A stretch of DNA of 64,000 nt from Microbacterium indicum DSM 19969 (GTDB taxonomy: Bacteria; Actinomycetota; Actinomycetes; Actinomycetales; Microbacteriaceae): NCBI RefSeq assembly GCF_000422385.1, contig NZ_AULR01000001.1:372001-436000 (forward strand), given 5' to 3'. The position numbers and the translations under genes are program-made. The notes under the pieces are model-generated. The model had not been told where the DNA came from. It did not search any database and worked only from the letters and a program-made list of their open reading frames with translations. Shown piece after piece: positions 28,973 to 38,633 of the stretch; position 1 is the first letter of the stretch; every line of letters begins with the position of its first letter.

Positions 28973-30430
28973 ATGTCCGTTCTCGACGCCCTGCGCTCGC
29001 CGCGCCAGCTGACCCGCGAGGTGCTCGCCGGCCTCGTCGTGGGTCTCGCGCTGATCCCCGAGGCGATCGCATTCTCGATCATCGCGGGGGTCGACCCGCG
29101 CGTCGGGCTCTTCGGCTCCTTCGTCATGGCGGTCGTGACCTCGATCGTCGGCGGCCGGGCCGCGCTCATCTCGGCGACGACGGGCGCCGTCGCCCTCGTC
29201 GTCGCCGACCTCGCGCCCACCTACGGCGCCTCGTACCTCGTCGCCGCGATCATCCTGGGCGGCGTCTTCCAGCTGATCCTCGCGGCCCTCGGCGTCGCGA
29301 AGCTCCTGCGCTTCATCCCGCGCAGCGTCATGACGGGCTTCGTCAACGCGCTCGCGATCATCGTCGTGATGTCGCAGCTGCCGCACCTCATCGGCGTCCC
29401 CTGGATCACCTATCCGCTCGTCGCGCTCGGGATCGTCGTGATCGCGCTCTTCCCGCGGCTCACGACGTCGATCCCCGCCCCGCTCATCGGCGTCGTCGTC
29501 GTGTCGGTTCTCGTGCTCGCGGCGGGGATCGACGTCGCGACGGTCGGCGACCAGGGCGAGCTGCCCCACGCGCTCCCCGCCTTCGGCCTGCCCGACGTCC
29601 CGCTCACGTGGGAGACGCTGCGGATCATCGCGCCGTACGCGGCGGGCGTCGCCGTCGTGGGGCTCGTCGAGTCGCTCATGACGTCGAAGCTCGTCGACGA
29701 CATCACCGACACCCCCTCCTCGAAGACGCGCGAGTCCGCGGGCCAGGGGATCGCGCAGATCGCGTCGGCGCTGTTCGGCGGCATGGGCGGGTGCGCGGTC
29801 GTCGGCCAGACGATGATGAACGTCAAGATCTCGGGCGCACGCACGCGCATCTCGACGTTCCTCTCGGGTGTCTTCCTGCTCGTCCTCGTGATCGTGTTCG
29901 GCGACTTCGTGGCGTCGATCCCCATGGCCGCGCTCGTCGCGGTCATGCTCATGGTGTCCTACGCGGCCTTCGACTGGCACTCGATCCGGCCCTCGACGCT
30001 CCGGCGCATGCCGCGGAGCGAGACGGCCGTCATGGTCGTCACGGTCGTCCTCACGGTCGCGACCGAGAACCTCGCGATCGGGGTCGGCGCGGGAATCCTC
30101 GCCGCCGCCGTGCTCTTCGTCCGTCGCGTCGCGCACATGACCCGCGTGACCCGCACGCTGTCGGACGACGGATCCGAGGCACGCTACGTCGTCGAGGGGC
30201 AGTTGCTGTTCGCCTCCTCGAACGACCTGACGACGCAGTTCGCGTACGCCGAGGATCCGGCGCGCGTCGTGATCGACATGTCGCGCTCGCACGTGTGGGA
30301 CGCGTCGAGCGTCGCCGCCCTCGACGCCATCGAGCAGAAGTACCTGCGGCGCGGCGCCGAGGTGCGGATCGTGGGCATGAACCCGGCGTCGGGAGACTTC
30401 CACGGCCGCCTGACCGGCCGGCTGCCGTAA
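28973..30430 (+). CDS. SulP family anion transporter with STAS domain
   Basis: 485 residues. About eleven to twelve membrane helices (opening [34 protein letters not shown], typical SulP TM1) are followed by a cytoplasmic STAS domain from about 400 ([26 protein letters not shown]). SulP proteins carry sulfate, bicarbonate or other anions; the substrate cannot be decided. GGAG 8 nt before the ATG. The TAA stop is partly made of palindrome A2. Confidence 0.9.
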   Translation: MSVLDALRSPRQLTREVLAGLVVGLALIPEAIAFSIIAGVDPRVGLFGSFVMAVVTSIVGGRAALISATTGAVALVVADLAPTYGASYLVAAIILGGVFQLILAALGVAKLLRFIPRSVMTGFVNALAIIVVMSQLPHLIGVPWITYPLVALGIVVIALFPRLTTSIPAPLIGVVVVSVLVLAAGIDVATVGDQGELPHALPAFGLPDVPLTWETLRIIAPYAAGVAVVGLVESLMTSKLVDDITDTPSSKTRESAGQGIAQIASALFGGMGGCAVVGQTMMNVKISGARTRISTFLSGVFLLVLVIVFGDFVASIPMAALVAVMLMVSYAAFDWHSIRPSTLRRMPRSETAVMVVTVVLTVATENLAIGVGAGILAAAVLFVRRVAHMTRVTRTLSDDGSEARYVVEGQLLFASSNDLTTQFAYAEDPARVVIDMSRSHVWDASSVAALDAIEQKYLRRGAEVRIVGMNPASGDFHGRLTGRLP

Positions 30431-30490
30431 GGACATCGTCCTGCCGGATGGACATCCGTTTCGATGTCCGGCAGGCAGGAAGATGTCCTT
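30429..30490. repeat. Family A nested palindrome, copy A2
   Basis: 62 bp. Outer arms AAGGACATCGTCCTGCC (30429-30445) and GGCAGGAAGATGTCCTT (30474-30490) differ from perfect pairing at one base; the inner GGACATC-N6-GATGTCC is at 30450-30469. Its first two bases complete the sulP TAA and its last base begins the TCA (TGA) of the convergent AbiEi-like gene. Confidence 0.9.
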
Positions 30491-31434
30491 CAGCGGGGCG
30501 AGAGGCCGTGGGACCTCAGGAAGGCGCCGAAGCGGTCCCTGCTCGCGATCTCCCGCATCGTCCACCGGATCATCCGGGCGTCCGCCGCCCAGCGGATCCC
30601 GTCCTCGCGGCGCTTCTCGTCCGAGACGACCTCGGCGGGCGTCCGCCCGTTCCGCATCGTCCGGTCGAGGTACTTCTCCATGCCGTCGAACTCGCACAGC
30701 ACGCCGTCGACGTCGAAGTCGACGTACGCGGTGCGGCCGCCCGGCAGCTCGACGCGGCGCTGGATCTCGACCCTGCGGTAGCCGAGGTCGTGGAGGTGCA
30801 GGCGGCTGACGCTCTCTCCCACCGACTCGGCGCGCGGATCCGCGAAGCCCGCGACGAGCCGCGCCCGCGGGAGCCCGTGCACGCCGGGATGCTCGGCGAT
30901 GAGCGCGAGGATATCGTCGCGCAGCGACCCCGCGGCGTCGAGGTCGAGGTCGCGGGTCCCGGGGATCCGCGCGGCCTGCCGCAGCGCGGCGTCGGCGCAC
31001 CCGATCGCCGTCGTCCCGGCCGCCGTGCGGGCCACGTCGAACACCGTGCGGGCGAGCGAGGTGACGAGGAAGCCGCCGACCGCCACCGGATCTTCGTCCC
31101 AGCGATCCCGGTGGCGGACGACGGCGGCGGAGGCCGTCCGGCGGCCGCGGTTCGCCGACATGACGTGCGTGCGCGGATCGCGGCAGTCGAAGAGCGGCAG
31201 GCCGTGGATCGCGGCCGCGGTCAGGTGGGAGAAGACCGGCGGGATCGCCGCCGCCTCCGCCGCCGCACGCGCGAGCGCGACCTGCCTGCCGGCGATCCGC
31301 TCCCCGGTCCATTCGGTGGCGGGAACGTATGCGCCGCGCCGGATCCGCGCCATCTCGCCGTCGCGCACGGCGCGCGCGAGCGCCTGATCGGACAGCCCCT
31401 CGGCGAGGAGCGTCGCTCGGCTGCGCGGATCCAT
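30490..31434 (-). CDS. Type IV TA AbiEi-antitoxin-domain protein with endonuclease-like C-terminus
   Basis: 314 residues. The N-terminal ~60 residues ([26 protein letters not shown]) resemble the winged-helix AbiEi antitoxin N-domain. The C-terminal ~60 ([37 protein letters not shown]) look like the VSR/DUF559 PD-(D/E)XK-type fold common in actinobacterial proteins of this kind. No AbiEii-type nucleotidyltransferase toxin is adjacent, so a working toxin-antitoxin pair is not shown. It is the only gene between palindromes A2 and A3. Confidence 0.72.
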   Translation of the reverse strand: MDPRSRATLLAEGLSDQALARAVRDGEMARIRRGAYVPATEWTGERIAGRQVALARAAAEAAAIPPVFSHLTAAAIHGLPLFDCRDPRTHVMSANRGRRTASAAVVRHRDRWDEDPVAVGGFLVTSLARTVFDVARTAAGTTAIGCADAALRQAARIPGTRDLDLDAAGSLRDDILALIAEHPGVHGLPRARLVAGFADPRAESVGESVSRLHLHDLGYRRVEIQRRVELPGGRTAYVDFDVDGVLCEFDGMEKYLDRTMRNGRTPAEVVSDEKRREDGIRWAADARMIRWTMREIASRDRFGAFLRSHGLSPR

Positions 31435-31494
31435 GCCGCCGACTGTGCCGGATCCGCCGGGGGTAGCGGAGATGCCTGTGGATCCCGCCGCCGC

Positions 31495-31556
31495 GAGGAC
31501 ATCTTCCTGCCGGATGGACATCCATTTAGATGTCCGACAGGCAGGAAGATGTCCTC
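31495..31556. repeat. Family A nested palindrome, copy A3
   Basis: 62 bp with perfect 17-bp outer arms (GAGGACATCTTCCTGCC at 31495-31511, complement at 31540-31556) and inner GGACATC-N6-GATGTCC (31516-31535). It lies 61 bp upstream of the AbiEi-like ATG and 7 bp before the gcvP stop. Confidence 0.9.
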
Positions 31557-31563
31557 TGGCGGG

Positions 31564-34389
31564 TCAGGCGAAGGACTCCACCGGCGGGCAGGAGCAGACC
31601 AGGTTGCGGTCGCCGTACGCCTGGTCGATGCGGCGCACGGGGGGCCAGTACTTCGCCGGCGTGATCCCGGCGGGGTAGACCGCCTCCTCGCGGGAGTACG
31701 GGTGATCCCAGTCCGCGACGAGGGCCGCCGCCGTGTGCGGCGCGTTCGCGAGCGGGTTGTCGTCCGCGGGCCACTCCCCCGATGCGACGCGCTCGGCCTC
31801 GGCGGCGATCGCGATCATCGCGTCGCAGAAGCGGTCGAGCTCGGCGACGTCCTCGGACTCGGTCGGCTCGACCATGAGGGTCCCCGCGACGGGGAACGAC
31901 ATCGTCGGGGCGTGGAACCCGTAGTCGACGAGGCGCTTCGCGACGTCGTCGACCGTGATTCCCGTGCGCTCGGTCAGCGGCCGGACGTCGACGATGCACT
32001 CGTGCGCGACGCGCCCTCCCGCGCCCGTGTAGAGGATCGGGAAGGTGCCCGAAAGCCGGCCCGCGATGTGGTTGGCGTTCAGGACGGCCGCCTCGGTCGC
32101 CTCGGTGAGGCCCTCGAGGCCGAGCATGCGGATGTAGGCCCACGTGATAGGCAGGATGCTCGGCGAGCCGTAGGGCGCCGACGACACGGGGCCGATGCCT
32201 TCCCGCGGATCCTGGGCCGCGTCGTGCGAGGGCAGGAAAGGCGCGAGGTGCGCCTTCGCCGCGACGGGTCCGACGCCGGGTCCGCCCCCGCCGTGCGGGA
32301 TCGCGAACGTCTTGTGCAGGTTGAGGTGCGAGACGTCGCCGCCCATGTCGCCGAAGCGCGCGTGGCCGACGAGCGCGTTGAGGTTGGCGCCGTCGATGTA
32401 CACCTGCCCGCCCGCCGCGTGCACGGCGTCGGTGATGTCGCGGATCCCCGCCTCGAAGACGCCGTGCGTCGACGGATACGTGATCATGAGCCCGGCGAGC
32501 TCGCCGGCGTGCGCCGCGATCTTCGCCCTGAGGTCGCCCGCGTCGACGTCGCCGCGCTCGTCGCACGCGACGACGACGACGCGCAGCCCCGCGAGGACGG
32601 CCGACGCCGCGTTGGTGCCGTGCGCCGACGACGGGATGAGGACGACGTCGCGCCCGTCCTCGCCGCGCGAGAGGTGGTAGCCGCGGATCGCGAGGAGGCC
32701 CGCGAGCTCGCCCTGCGACCCCGCGTTCGGCTGCAGCGACACGGCGTCGTAGCCCGTCAGGTCGGCGAGCCAGGCCTCGAGCTGCCCGATGAGCTCGAGG
32801 TAGCCCTCGACGGTGTCGCGCGGCGCGAAGGGGTGGATCCGGCTGAACTCGGGCCACGACACGGCCTGCATCGCGGCCGCGGGGTTGAGCTTCATGGTGC
32901 ACGACCCGAGCGGGATCATGCCGCGGTCGAGCGCGTAGTCGCTGTCGGCGAGGCGCTTGAGGTAGCGCATCATCGCGGTCTCGGAGCGGTGCTCGCGGAA
33001 CACGGGGTGCGCGAGGATCTCGTCGTCGCGCAGCATCTCCCGGTCGATCGCCGCGTGCGGCACGAACCCGAAGAACTCCGTGCGGCGCGGGACCCCGAAG
33101 GCGTCGCCGACCGCGAGGAGGTCGTCGTCAGTCGTCGCCTCGCCGACCGAGATGCCGACGGTGTCGCCGTCGACGAGGAGCAGCAGGACGCCGCGCTCGC
33201 GGGCGTCGGCGACGATCTCGGCCGCCCTCCCCGGCACCCGCACGCGCACGGTGTCGAAGAACCGGTCGTGCACGACGTCGTGCCCCGCCGCGACGAGGTC
33301 GTCGCGCAGCCGTCGGGCCGCGTCGGCGACGTCGAGCGCGATCCGGCGCAGCCCCTCGGGCCCGTGGAACACGGCGTACATCGACGCCATGACGGCGAGG
33401 AGCACCTGGGCCGTGCAGATGTTGCTCGTTGCCTTCTCGCGGCGGATGTGCTGCTCGCGCGTCTGGAGCGCGAGGCGGTACGCCGTCGCGCCGTCGGCGT
33501 CCTTCGAGACCCCGACGAGGCGGCCGGGCAGCTGACGCTCGAGCCCCTGGCGCACCGCCATGTACCCCGCGTGCGGGCCGCCGAAGCCGAGGGGGACCCC
33601 GAATCGCTGCGTGGATCCCACGACGACGTCGGCGCCGAGGGATCCCGGCGAGCGCAGGAGCACGAGGGCGAGGACGTCGGCGGCCACGATCGCCTGCGCC
33701 CCCGCGGCGTGCGCGGCGTCGATGGCGCTCGACGGATCCCACACGCGCCCCGACGCCCCCGGGTACTGCGCGACGAGGCCGAAGAACTCGGCGGGAAGCT
33801 CCTCGCCGCCCGCGAGGTCGCGCACCGCGATCTCGATGCCGACGGCGCGGGCCCGGACCCGGAGGATCGCGAGCGTCTGCGGGAGGACGTCGGCGTCGAC
33901 GACGAAGACGTCGGACGCGACCCGCTTCGACGCGCGCCGCGCGAGCAGCATCGCCTCGACGACCGCGGTTCCCTCGTCGAGGAGCGACGCGTTCGCGACG
34001 GGGAGCCCCGCGAGGTCGCCCACGAGGGTCTGGAAGTTCAGGAGCGCCTCGAGGCGGCCCTGCGAGATCTCGGGCTGGTACGGCGTGTACGCGGTGTACC
34101 AGGACGGGTTCTCGAACACGTTCCGCTGGATCACCGCGGGGGTCACGGCGTCGCTGTAGCCCAGCCCGATCATCGGCGTGAGGACGCGGTTGCGGGCCGC
34201 GAGGGCGCGCAGCTCGGAGAGCGCCTCGGCCTCCGAGACGCCGGCCGCGGGGAACGCGTCGCTGACGGATCCGCGGATCCCCGCCGGGATCGCCTCGTCG
34301 ATGACCGACTCGGAGCGGAGAGCCGCGTTCATGCGCCTGCGCTCCGCGGCGCTCGGCCCGATGTGGCGGGCGGAGAACGGGGCGCTCAC
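31564..34389 (-). CDS. gcvP: Glycine dehydrogenase (decarboxylating), P protein
   Basis: 941 residues, a full-length fused P-protein. It decarboxylates glycine with PLP and passes the aminomethyl group to lipoyl-GcvH. N-terminal [61 protein letters not shown] signature, glycine-rich [11 protein letters not shown], and the PLP lysine in [16 protein letters not shown] are present. The start is GTG overlapping the gcvH stop. Third gene of gcvT-H-P. Confidence 0.97.
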   Translation of the reverse strand: MSAPFSARHIGPSAAERRRMNAALRSESVIDEAIPAGIRGSVSDAFPAAGVSEAEALSELRALAARNRVLTPMIGLGYSDAVTPAVIQRNVFENPSWYTAYTPYQPEISQGRLEALLNFQTLVGDLAGLPVANASLLDEGTAVVEAMLLARRASKRVASDVFVVDADVLPQTLAILRVRARAVGIEIAVRDLAGGEELPAEFFGLVAQYPGASGRVWDPSSAIDAAHAAGAQAIVAADVLALVLLRSPGSLGADVVVGSTQRFGVPLGFGGPHAGYMAVRQGLERQLPGRLVGVSKDADGATAYRLALQTREQHIRREKATSNICTAQVLLAVMASMYAVFHGPEGLRRIALDVADAARRLRDDLVAAGHDVVHDRFFDTVRVRVPGRAAEIVADARERGVLLLLVDGDTVGISVGEATTDDDLLAVGDAFGVPRRTEFFGFVPHAAIDREMLRDDEILAHPVFREHRSETAMMRYLKRLADSDYALDRGMIPLGSCTMKLNPAAAMQAVSWPEFSRIHPFAPRDTVEGYLELIGQLEAWLADLTGYDAVSLQPNAGSQGELAGLLAIRGYHLSRGEDGRDVVLIPSSAHGTNAASAVLAGLRVVVVACDERGDVDAGDLRAKIAAHAGELAGLMITYPSTHGVFEAGIRDITDAVHAAGGQVYIDGANLNALVGHARFGDMGGDVSHLNLHKTFAIPHGGGGPGVGPVAAKAHLAPFLPSHDAAQDPREGIGPVSSAPYGSPSILPITWAYIRMLGLEGLTEATEAAVLNANHIAGRLSGTFPILYTGAGGRVAHECIVDVRPLTERTGITVDDVAKRLVDYGFHAPTMSFPVAGTLMVEPTESEDVAELDRFCDAMIAIAAEAERVASGEWPADDNPLANAPHTAAALVADWDHPYSREEAVYPAGITPAKYWPPVRRIDQAYGDRNLVCSCPPVESFA

Positions 34390-34763
34390 GCGGCCTGACC
34401 CGTGAGAGACGCGTAGGCGGCGCGGTCGAGGAGGCCCTCGGCCGGCGCCGCGACGCGCACCCGGATGAGCCACGCCGCGAAGGCGTCCTCGTTGATCGAG
34501 GCAGGGTCGTCCGCGACGGCCTCGTTGACCTCGACGACCTCGCCCGTCACGGGGGCGTAGAGCTCGGAGACCGACTTCGTCGACTCGATCTCGCCGAAGA
34601 CGTCGCCCGCCGAGACGGCGGATCCGACGGCGGGGAGGTCGACGTAGACGACGTCGCCGAGCTGCTCGGCGGCGTGGTCGGTGACGCCGACGGTCGCGAT
34701 GTCGCCCTCCGAGGCGACCCACTCGTGCTCGGCGGTGTAGAGGAGGGAGGTGAGGTCGGTCAT
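34386..34763 (-). CDS. gcvH: Glycine cleavage system H protein
   Basis: 125 residues. The lipoylated lysine is Lys63 in [52 protein letters not shown] is the standard N-terminal half. It shuttles the aminomethyl group between the P, T and L proteins. It overlaps both neighbours by 4 bp. Confidence 0.97.
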   Translation of the reverse strand: MTDLTSLLYTAEHEWVASEGDIATVGVTDHAAEQLGDVVYVDLPAVGSAVSAGDVFGEIESTKSVSELYAPVTGEVVEVNEAVADDPASINEDAFAAWLIRVRVAAPAEGLLDRAAYASLTGQAA

Positions 34764-35863
34764 CGGGTGCTCCGTCGGTAGAAGGGGAGGTCTGCGGGTG
34801 TCGCGGGGACGCGCGTTCCGCGCACGTCGATCGCGAGATCGGGCGCGGAGGCGGCGTCGGGGTCGACGTAGGCCATCGCGATGGGGCGGCCGAGCGTGGG
34901 GCTCAGCGCCCCCGAGGTGATCGCGCCGACGACGGCGTCGCCGCGCAGGACGGGGTAGCCGGCGCGGCCGGCCCGGCGCCCCTCGGTCGTGAGGCCGACG
35001 AGCACGCGGGCGCCGGGGCGCGGATCCTTCGCCGCCTCGCCGACGAAGCCCGTCTTGTCGGCCGGGATCACGCGGCCGAGGCCCGCCTGGGCGGGGACCA
35101 CGTCGCGCGAGAGCTCGCTGCCGTAGAGCGGCATTCCCGCCTCGAGGCGCAGACTGTCGCGCGCCGCGAGCCCCGCGGGGACGAGCCCGCGTTCGGCCCC
35201 CGCCTCGAGCACCGCCCGCCAGAGGGCCACGGCCTCGTCGGCTCCGACCATGAGCTCGAAGCCGTCCTCGCCCGTGTAGCCCGTGCGGGCGACGAGGAGC
35301 GGGGATCCGCGGAAGAGCGCGTCGGTCCAGGCGTAGTTCCGGAGCGCCCCGAGCTCGCCGAGCGCCGAGACGCCCGCGACGAGCGGGAGGATCTCGGCCG
35401 CGGCGGGCCCCTGCAGGGCTATGAGGGCGTAGGAGTCGGACACGTCCTCGACGTCGACGCCGCCCGTCGCGCGCTCGGCCATCGCGGCGGCGACCTGCTC
35501 GCGGTTGCCGGCGTTGGCGACGACGAGGAAGCGGTCGTCCGCGAGCCGGTAGACGATGAGGTCGTCGACGATCCCGCCGTCCTCGGCGAGGATCATCGTG
35601 TACTTCGCGCGGCCGGGCGCCATGGACGAGATCCGGCCCGCGAGCGCGTGGTCGAGGTACGCGGCGGCTCCGCGGCCGGACACGAGGATCTCCCCCATGT
35701 GCGAGACGTCGAAGACGCCGGCGGCCTCGCGCACGGCTCGGTGCTCTGCGAGATCCGACGCGTAGCGGACGGGCATGTTCCAGCCGCCGAAGTCGGTGAG
35801 CGTCGCGCCGAGGGCGGCGTGCTCGCCGCCGAGCGGGGTCTCGCGGAGGGGCGGTGACGACAT
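34760..35863 (-). CDS. gcvT: Glycine cleavage system T protein (aminomethyltransferase)
   Basis: 367 residues. It transfers the methylene group to tetrahydrofolate and releases ammonia. Typical motifs are [77 protein letters not shown] and the C-terminal barrel [18 protein letters not shown]. First gene of the operon, directly behind a tandem glycine riboswitch. Confidence 0.97.
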   Translation of the reverse strand: MSSPPLRETPLGGEHAALGATLTDFGGWNMPVRYASDLAEHRAVREAAGVFDVSHMGEILVSGRGAAAYLDHALAGRISSMAPGRAKYTMILAEDGGIVDDLIVYRLADDRFLVVANAGNREQVAAAMAERATGGVDVEDVSDSYALIALQGPAAAEILPLVAGVSALGELGALRNYAWTDALFRGSPLLVARTGYTGEDGFELMVGADEAVALWRAVLEAGAERGLVPAGLAARDSLRLEAGMPLYGSELSRDVVPAQAGLGRVIPADKTGFVGEAAKDPRPGARVLVGLTTEGRRAGRAGYPVLRGDAVVGAITSGALSPTLGRPIAMAYVDPDAASAPDLAIDVRGTRVPATPADLPFYRRSTR

Positions 35864-35902
35864 GAGGAGCTCTCTTCGAACCGCCCGGGCGGGCGGCTAC
35901 GA

Positions 35903-36073
35903 GCTCCCCCTCTGTCATGGGCCTGAGAGCTTCGACGCTGCGCGTCTTTCACCGTCGGCGGCAGCATCCGGCTGCGCTTTCCAGAGCGGCCCGGCCGGCG
36001 CGGTAGCTGTACCTGAGAGATTGGCGGGGAGGCTTGCTCCTTCGGTGGGCGCCTGATGGCGACGCTCTCCCGC
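35903..36073 (-). ncRNA. Tandem glycine riboswitch
   Basis: Reading the minus strand, aptamer 1 has the GGGAGAG start, GGCGC..CCGAAGGAGCAA and CAATCTCTCAGGTA. Aptamer 2 has CTCTGGAAAGC, GACGGTGAAAG and GAAGCTCTCAGGCCCATGAC, then AGAGGGGGA. Both match the two glycine-binding domains of the classic riboswitch. It sits between the promoter at 36108 and gcvT, so glycine should control the catabolic operon. A GC hairpin (35881-35896) follows before the gcvT start and may be part of the expression platform. Confidence 0.95.
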
Positions 36074-36107
36074 GGCGGTCGTGGGGCCTGTGTTCTGTTA
36101 CGAGGCC

Positions 36108-36113
36108 AGAGTA
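36108..36113 (-). promoter_or_regulatory. -10 box of the riboswitch-gcvTHP transcript
   Basis: TACTCT on the minus strand, about 35 nt before the first aptamer; it gives a leader of roughly 240 nt. The rest of the 301-bp gap (36074-36164) shows nothing else. Confidence 0.45.
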
Positions 36114-36164
36114 GGCGCACGGCGCCCGCCGCCGCGACCGGGTCCGGATCTTTTTACACGCGCG

Positions 36165-37028
36165 TCACTCGCGGATCGCGGCGCCCAGGACCTCGAGGGC
36201 GGCGGCGCGGGCCGAGACGCCCCGGTCGCCGCGGCGCACGAGCAGGAGGTCGACGATCGCCTCCGTCACGAGCATGAGCGCGGCGCGGCTCGTGTGCAGC
36301 AGCTCGTCGCGGAACGAGTCGTTGACGGGCGGCACGACGAGCGCCGTGTCGGCGGCCGACGCGATCGGCGAGCGGGCGAACGAGGTGATCGCGAGGAGGG
36401 TCGATCCGCTCTGCCGCGCCGAGTCCGCGACCGCGAGGGTCTCCTCGTTCGCGCCGGATCCCGACACCACGAGGCACACGGATCCCGCCCCGAGCTGGCG
36501 CGCCGCGATGCGCTGCGCGAGCCCGTCGGTCAGCAGCTCGGCTGGGCGGCCTGCGGCGTTGAGCCGGAGCACGAGGTCGAGCCCGAGCGGCGACGAGAGC
36601 CCGTTGGCGACGATGAGCACGCGGTCGGCGTCGTCGAGCGCCCGGACGAACTCCTCGAGCGCCTGCTCCGTGAGGCCCGAGAGCGTGTGGGCGAGCCGCG
36701 ACGCGAAGCGCTCCGAGGCGGCCCGCATCGCGCCCAGCATGGTGCCGTCGCTCGTGAGGCTTCCGGACGGCGCGTGCATCGCGAGCTCGCGCGCGATCGC
36801 GACCCGCAGCTGCGGGTAGCCCTCGAACCCGAGCGCCTGCGCCGTGCGCACGACGGTCGCGCGCCCGACGCCGACGATGTCGGCGACCTCCTGGGCCGTG
36901 CGCTCGACCGTGCCGCTGAGGTCGTCGGCGATCGCGTCGGCGACGCGCTTCTCCCCCGCCTTCAGGGCGTGCGCGAGCGCGCCGATCCGGGCCGTGGGCG
37001 GCGCGTCAGCTGCTCCTGTCCATTCCAC
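36165..37028 (-). CDS. MurR/RpiR family transcriptional regulator
   Basis: 287 residues. The N-terminal RpiR helix-turn-helix is at about 25-80 (AEEVADIVGVGRATVVRTAQALGFEGYPQLR-like), and a SIS sugar-phosphate-binding domain is at about 120-260 (DADRVLIVANGLSSPLGLDL, VCLVVSGSGANEETLAVADSARQSGSTLLAITS). The start is GTG, overlapping the end of the phosphonate permease gene by 23 bp, so it is the last gene of the transporter operon and probably regulates it. Confidence 0.88.
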   Translation of the reverse strand: MEWTGAADAPPTARIGALAHALKAGEKRVADAIADDLSGTVERTAQEVADIVGVGRATVVRTAQALGFEGYPQLRVAIARELAMHAPSGSLTSDGTMLGAMRAASERFASRLAHTLSGLTEQALEEFVRALDDADRVLIVANGLSSPLGLDLVLRLNAAGRPAELLTDGLAQRIAARQLGAGSVCLVVSGSGANEETLAVADSARQSGSTLLAITSFARSPIASAADTALVVPPVNDSFRDELLHTSRAALMLVTEAIVDLLLVRRGDRGVSARAAALEVLGAAIRE

Positions 37029-37839
37029 GGGCCTGGGCTCCCTCCATGATCCGCCGGCGCAGCGCGCCCGACACGAGATCCACGAGCATCGTCGCGACGA
37101 TCACGACGGTGAGCAGCATGCCGACCGTCGACCATTCCCGGTAGTTCGTGTAGTTCGAGAGCATCTCGCCGACGCCGCCCGCACCCACGAGGCCGAGGAC
37201 GGCCGACGTGCGGATGTTGATCTCGAAACGATACAGGGCGAACGAGGCGAGCGACGGCAGGGCGGCGGGCCACAGGGCCCAGCGGAGCACCGCGAGGCGT
37301 CCGCCTCCCGCCGCCTGGACCGCCTCGGCCGATCCGTCGTCGAGCGACTCGATCGTCTCGTACACCCACTTGCCCTGGGTGCCGATGCCGGCGATCCCGA
37401 GCGCGAGCATGCCCGTGAAGGGGGTGAGGCCCGTGACCGTCAGGAGGATCAGGGCGATGATCACCTCGGGGAACGCCCGGATCACGGCGAACAGGCCGCG
37501 CAGGAGGTAGCGCAGCCACGCGGGGCCCGTCCCCCGCGCGGCGAGCATGCCGAGCGGGACCGAGAGGACGACGCAGAGGATCGCGCCGAGCCACGCCATC
37601 GAGATCGAGCGCCAGGTCTCGAAGAGCGCGCGCGGGAGGCGCGACCAGTCGGGGCTCTGGAACATGAGGACGGCGTACTCCCACGCCGCGCGCGGCAGGT
37701 CGAGGAGCTTCGCCCAGTCGGCGCCGAGGCCCCACGCGGCCGCGACGATCACGAGGCCCACGACGATCGACCAGATCGTCGGGCCCACCTTCGACGGCGG
37801 CTTCGGGAGCGCGATCCGGGTCTCGGTCACGGCGGTCAT
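37006..37839 (-). CDS. phnE: Phosphonate ABC transporter permease (PhnE-type, second)
   Basis: 277 residues with about six membrane helices and the binding-protein-dependent transport signature (LFAVIRAFPEVIIALILLT, IGTQGKWVYETIESLDDGSAEAVQAAGGGRLAVLRWALWP as the EAA loop). It forms the channel with the other permease. The ATG overlaps the stop of the first phnE. Confidence 0.88.
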   Translation of the reverse strand: MTAVTETRIALPKPPSKVGPTIWSIVVGLVIVAAAWGLGADWAKLLDLPRAAWEYAVLMFQSPDWSRLPRALFETWRSISMAWLGAILCVVLSVPLGMLAARGTGPAWLRYLLRGLFAVIRAFPEVIIALILLTVTGLTPFTGMLALGIAGIGTQGKWVYETIESLDDGSAEAVQAAGGGRLAVLRWALWPAALPSLASFALYRFEINIRTSAVLGLVGAGGVGEMLSNYTNYREWSTVGMLLTVVIVATMLVDLVSGALRRRIMEGAQARGMDRSS

Positions 37840-38633
37840 GTGAGTCTCCGTCGCAGGACGTTCGAGAACGCCTCGATGATGATCACGACGACGAGGATCT
37901 CGAGGACGATGAGCGAGACGTCGTCGTATGCGTAGAAGCCGAAGCGCTCGTTGAGGAGGCGGCCGATGCCGCCCGCGCCGACGATGCCGAGGATCGCCGA
38001 GATGCGCACGTTGAGTTCGAGCGCGTAGAGCCACTGGTTCGCGAAGAGCGGCAGGGTCTGGCGCATCGCGAGCGAGCGGTTGAGCCGGCCCTGCGTCGCG
38101 CCCGCCGCGCGGCCCGCCTCGAGGTAGGGGTGATCGGTCGAGTCGATCGCCTCGGAGACGAGCTTCACGACGACGCCGAGGTCGAAGAGGAAGAGCGTCA
38201 GGAGGCCGGGAAGGGCGCCGACGCCGACCATCGCGACGAGGATCGTCGCGTAGACGAGGTCGGGGACCGAGCGCACGACGTTGATCACGGTGCGGACGAC
38301 GCCGCGGACCCAGGCGTGCTGACTCGTCGGGCGCGCCGCCCAGAGCGTCAGCGGGACCGAGACGATCGCCGCGGCGACGGCGCCGATGAGCGCCATCTGG
38401 AGCGTCTCGAGCATCGGCTGGACCGTGCGCGGGAAGAACGCGAAGTCGGGCTGGAGGAGCTGCGCGAGCTTGTTCGCGCCGTTGCGCCAATTGTTCGCGA
38501 TCGCGGCGAGGTCGATCTCGACGCCGCCGATCGCGGGGATGCAGGTCGCGATCGTGAACGCCGCGAACGCCGCCGCGATGAGCGCGGTGCGCACCCACCG
38601 CCGCGGGCGCGGCGGCAGGACGGGGGCCGTCAC
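37836..38633 (-). CDS. phnE: Phosphonate ABC transporter permease (PhnE-type, first)
   Basis: 265 residues, about six helices. The EAA loop is [32 protein letters not shown], with [25 protein letters not shown] and [17 protein letters not shown] typical of PhnE. The start is GTG overlapping the phnC stop, so phnC-phnE-phnE are coupled. Confidence 0.88.
   Translation of the reverse strand: MTAPVLPPRPRRWVRTALIAAAFAAFTIATCIPAIGGVEIDLAAIANNWRNGANKLAQLLQPDFAFFPRTVQPMLETLQMALIGAVAAAIVSVPLTLWAARPTSQHAWVRGVVRTVINVVRSVPDLVYATILVAMVGVGALPGLLTLFLFDLGVVVKLVSEAIDSTDHPYLEAGRAAGATQGRLNRSLAMRQTLPLFANQWLYALELNVRISAILGIVGAGGIGRLLNERFGFYAYDDVSLIVLEILVVVIIIEAFSNVLRRRLT

Noticed and set aside
27980..31525. A 1,181-codon minus-strand frame running from luxS through the palindromes
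   Set aside because: Only its last 155 codons (luxS) have family similarity; the rest is a shadow of sulP and other genes kept open by high GC.
28507..34398. A 1,963-codon plus-strand open frame
   Set aside because: It is antisense to merR, the AbiEi-like gene, gcvP and others; composition is Arg/Asp/Val-rich shadow coding typical of high-GC DNA, with no family motifs.
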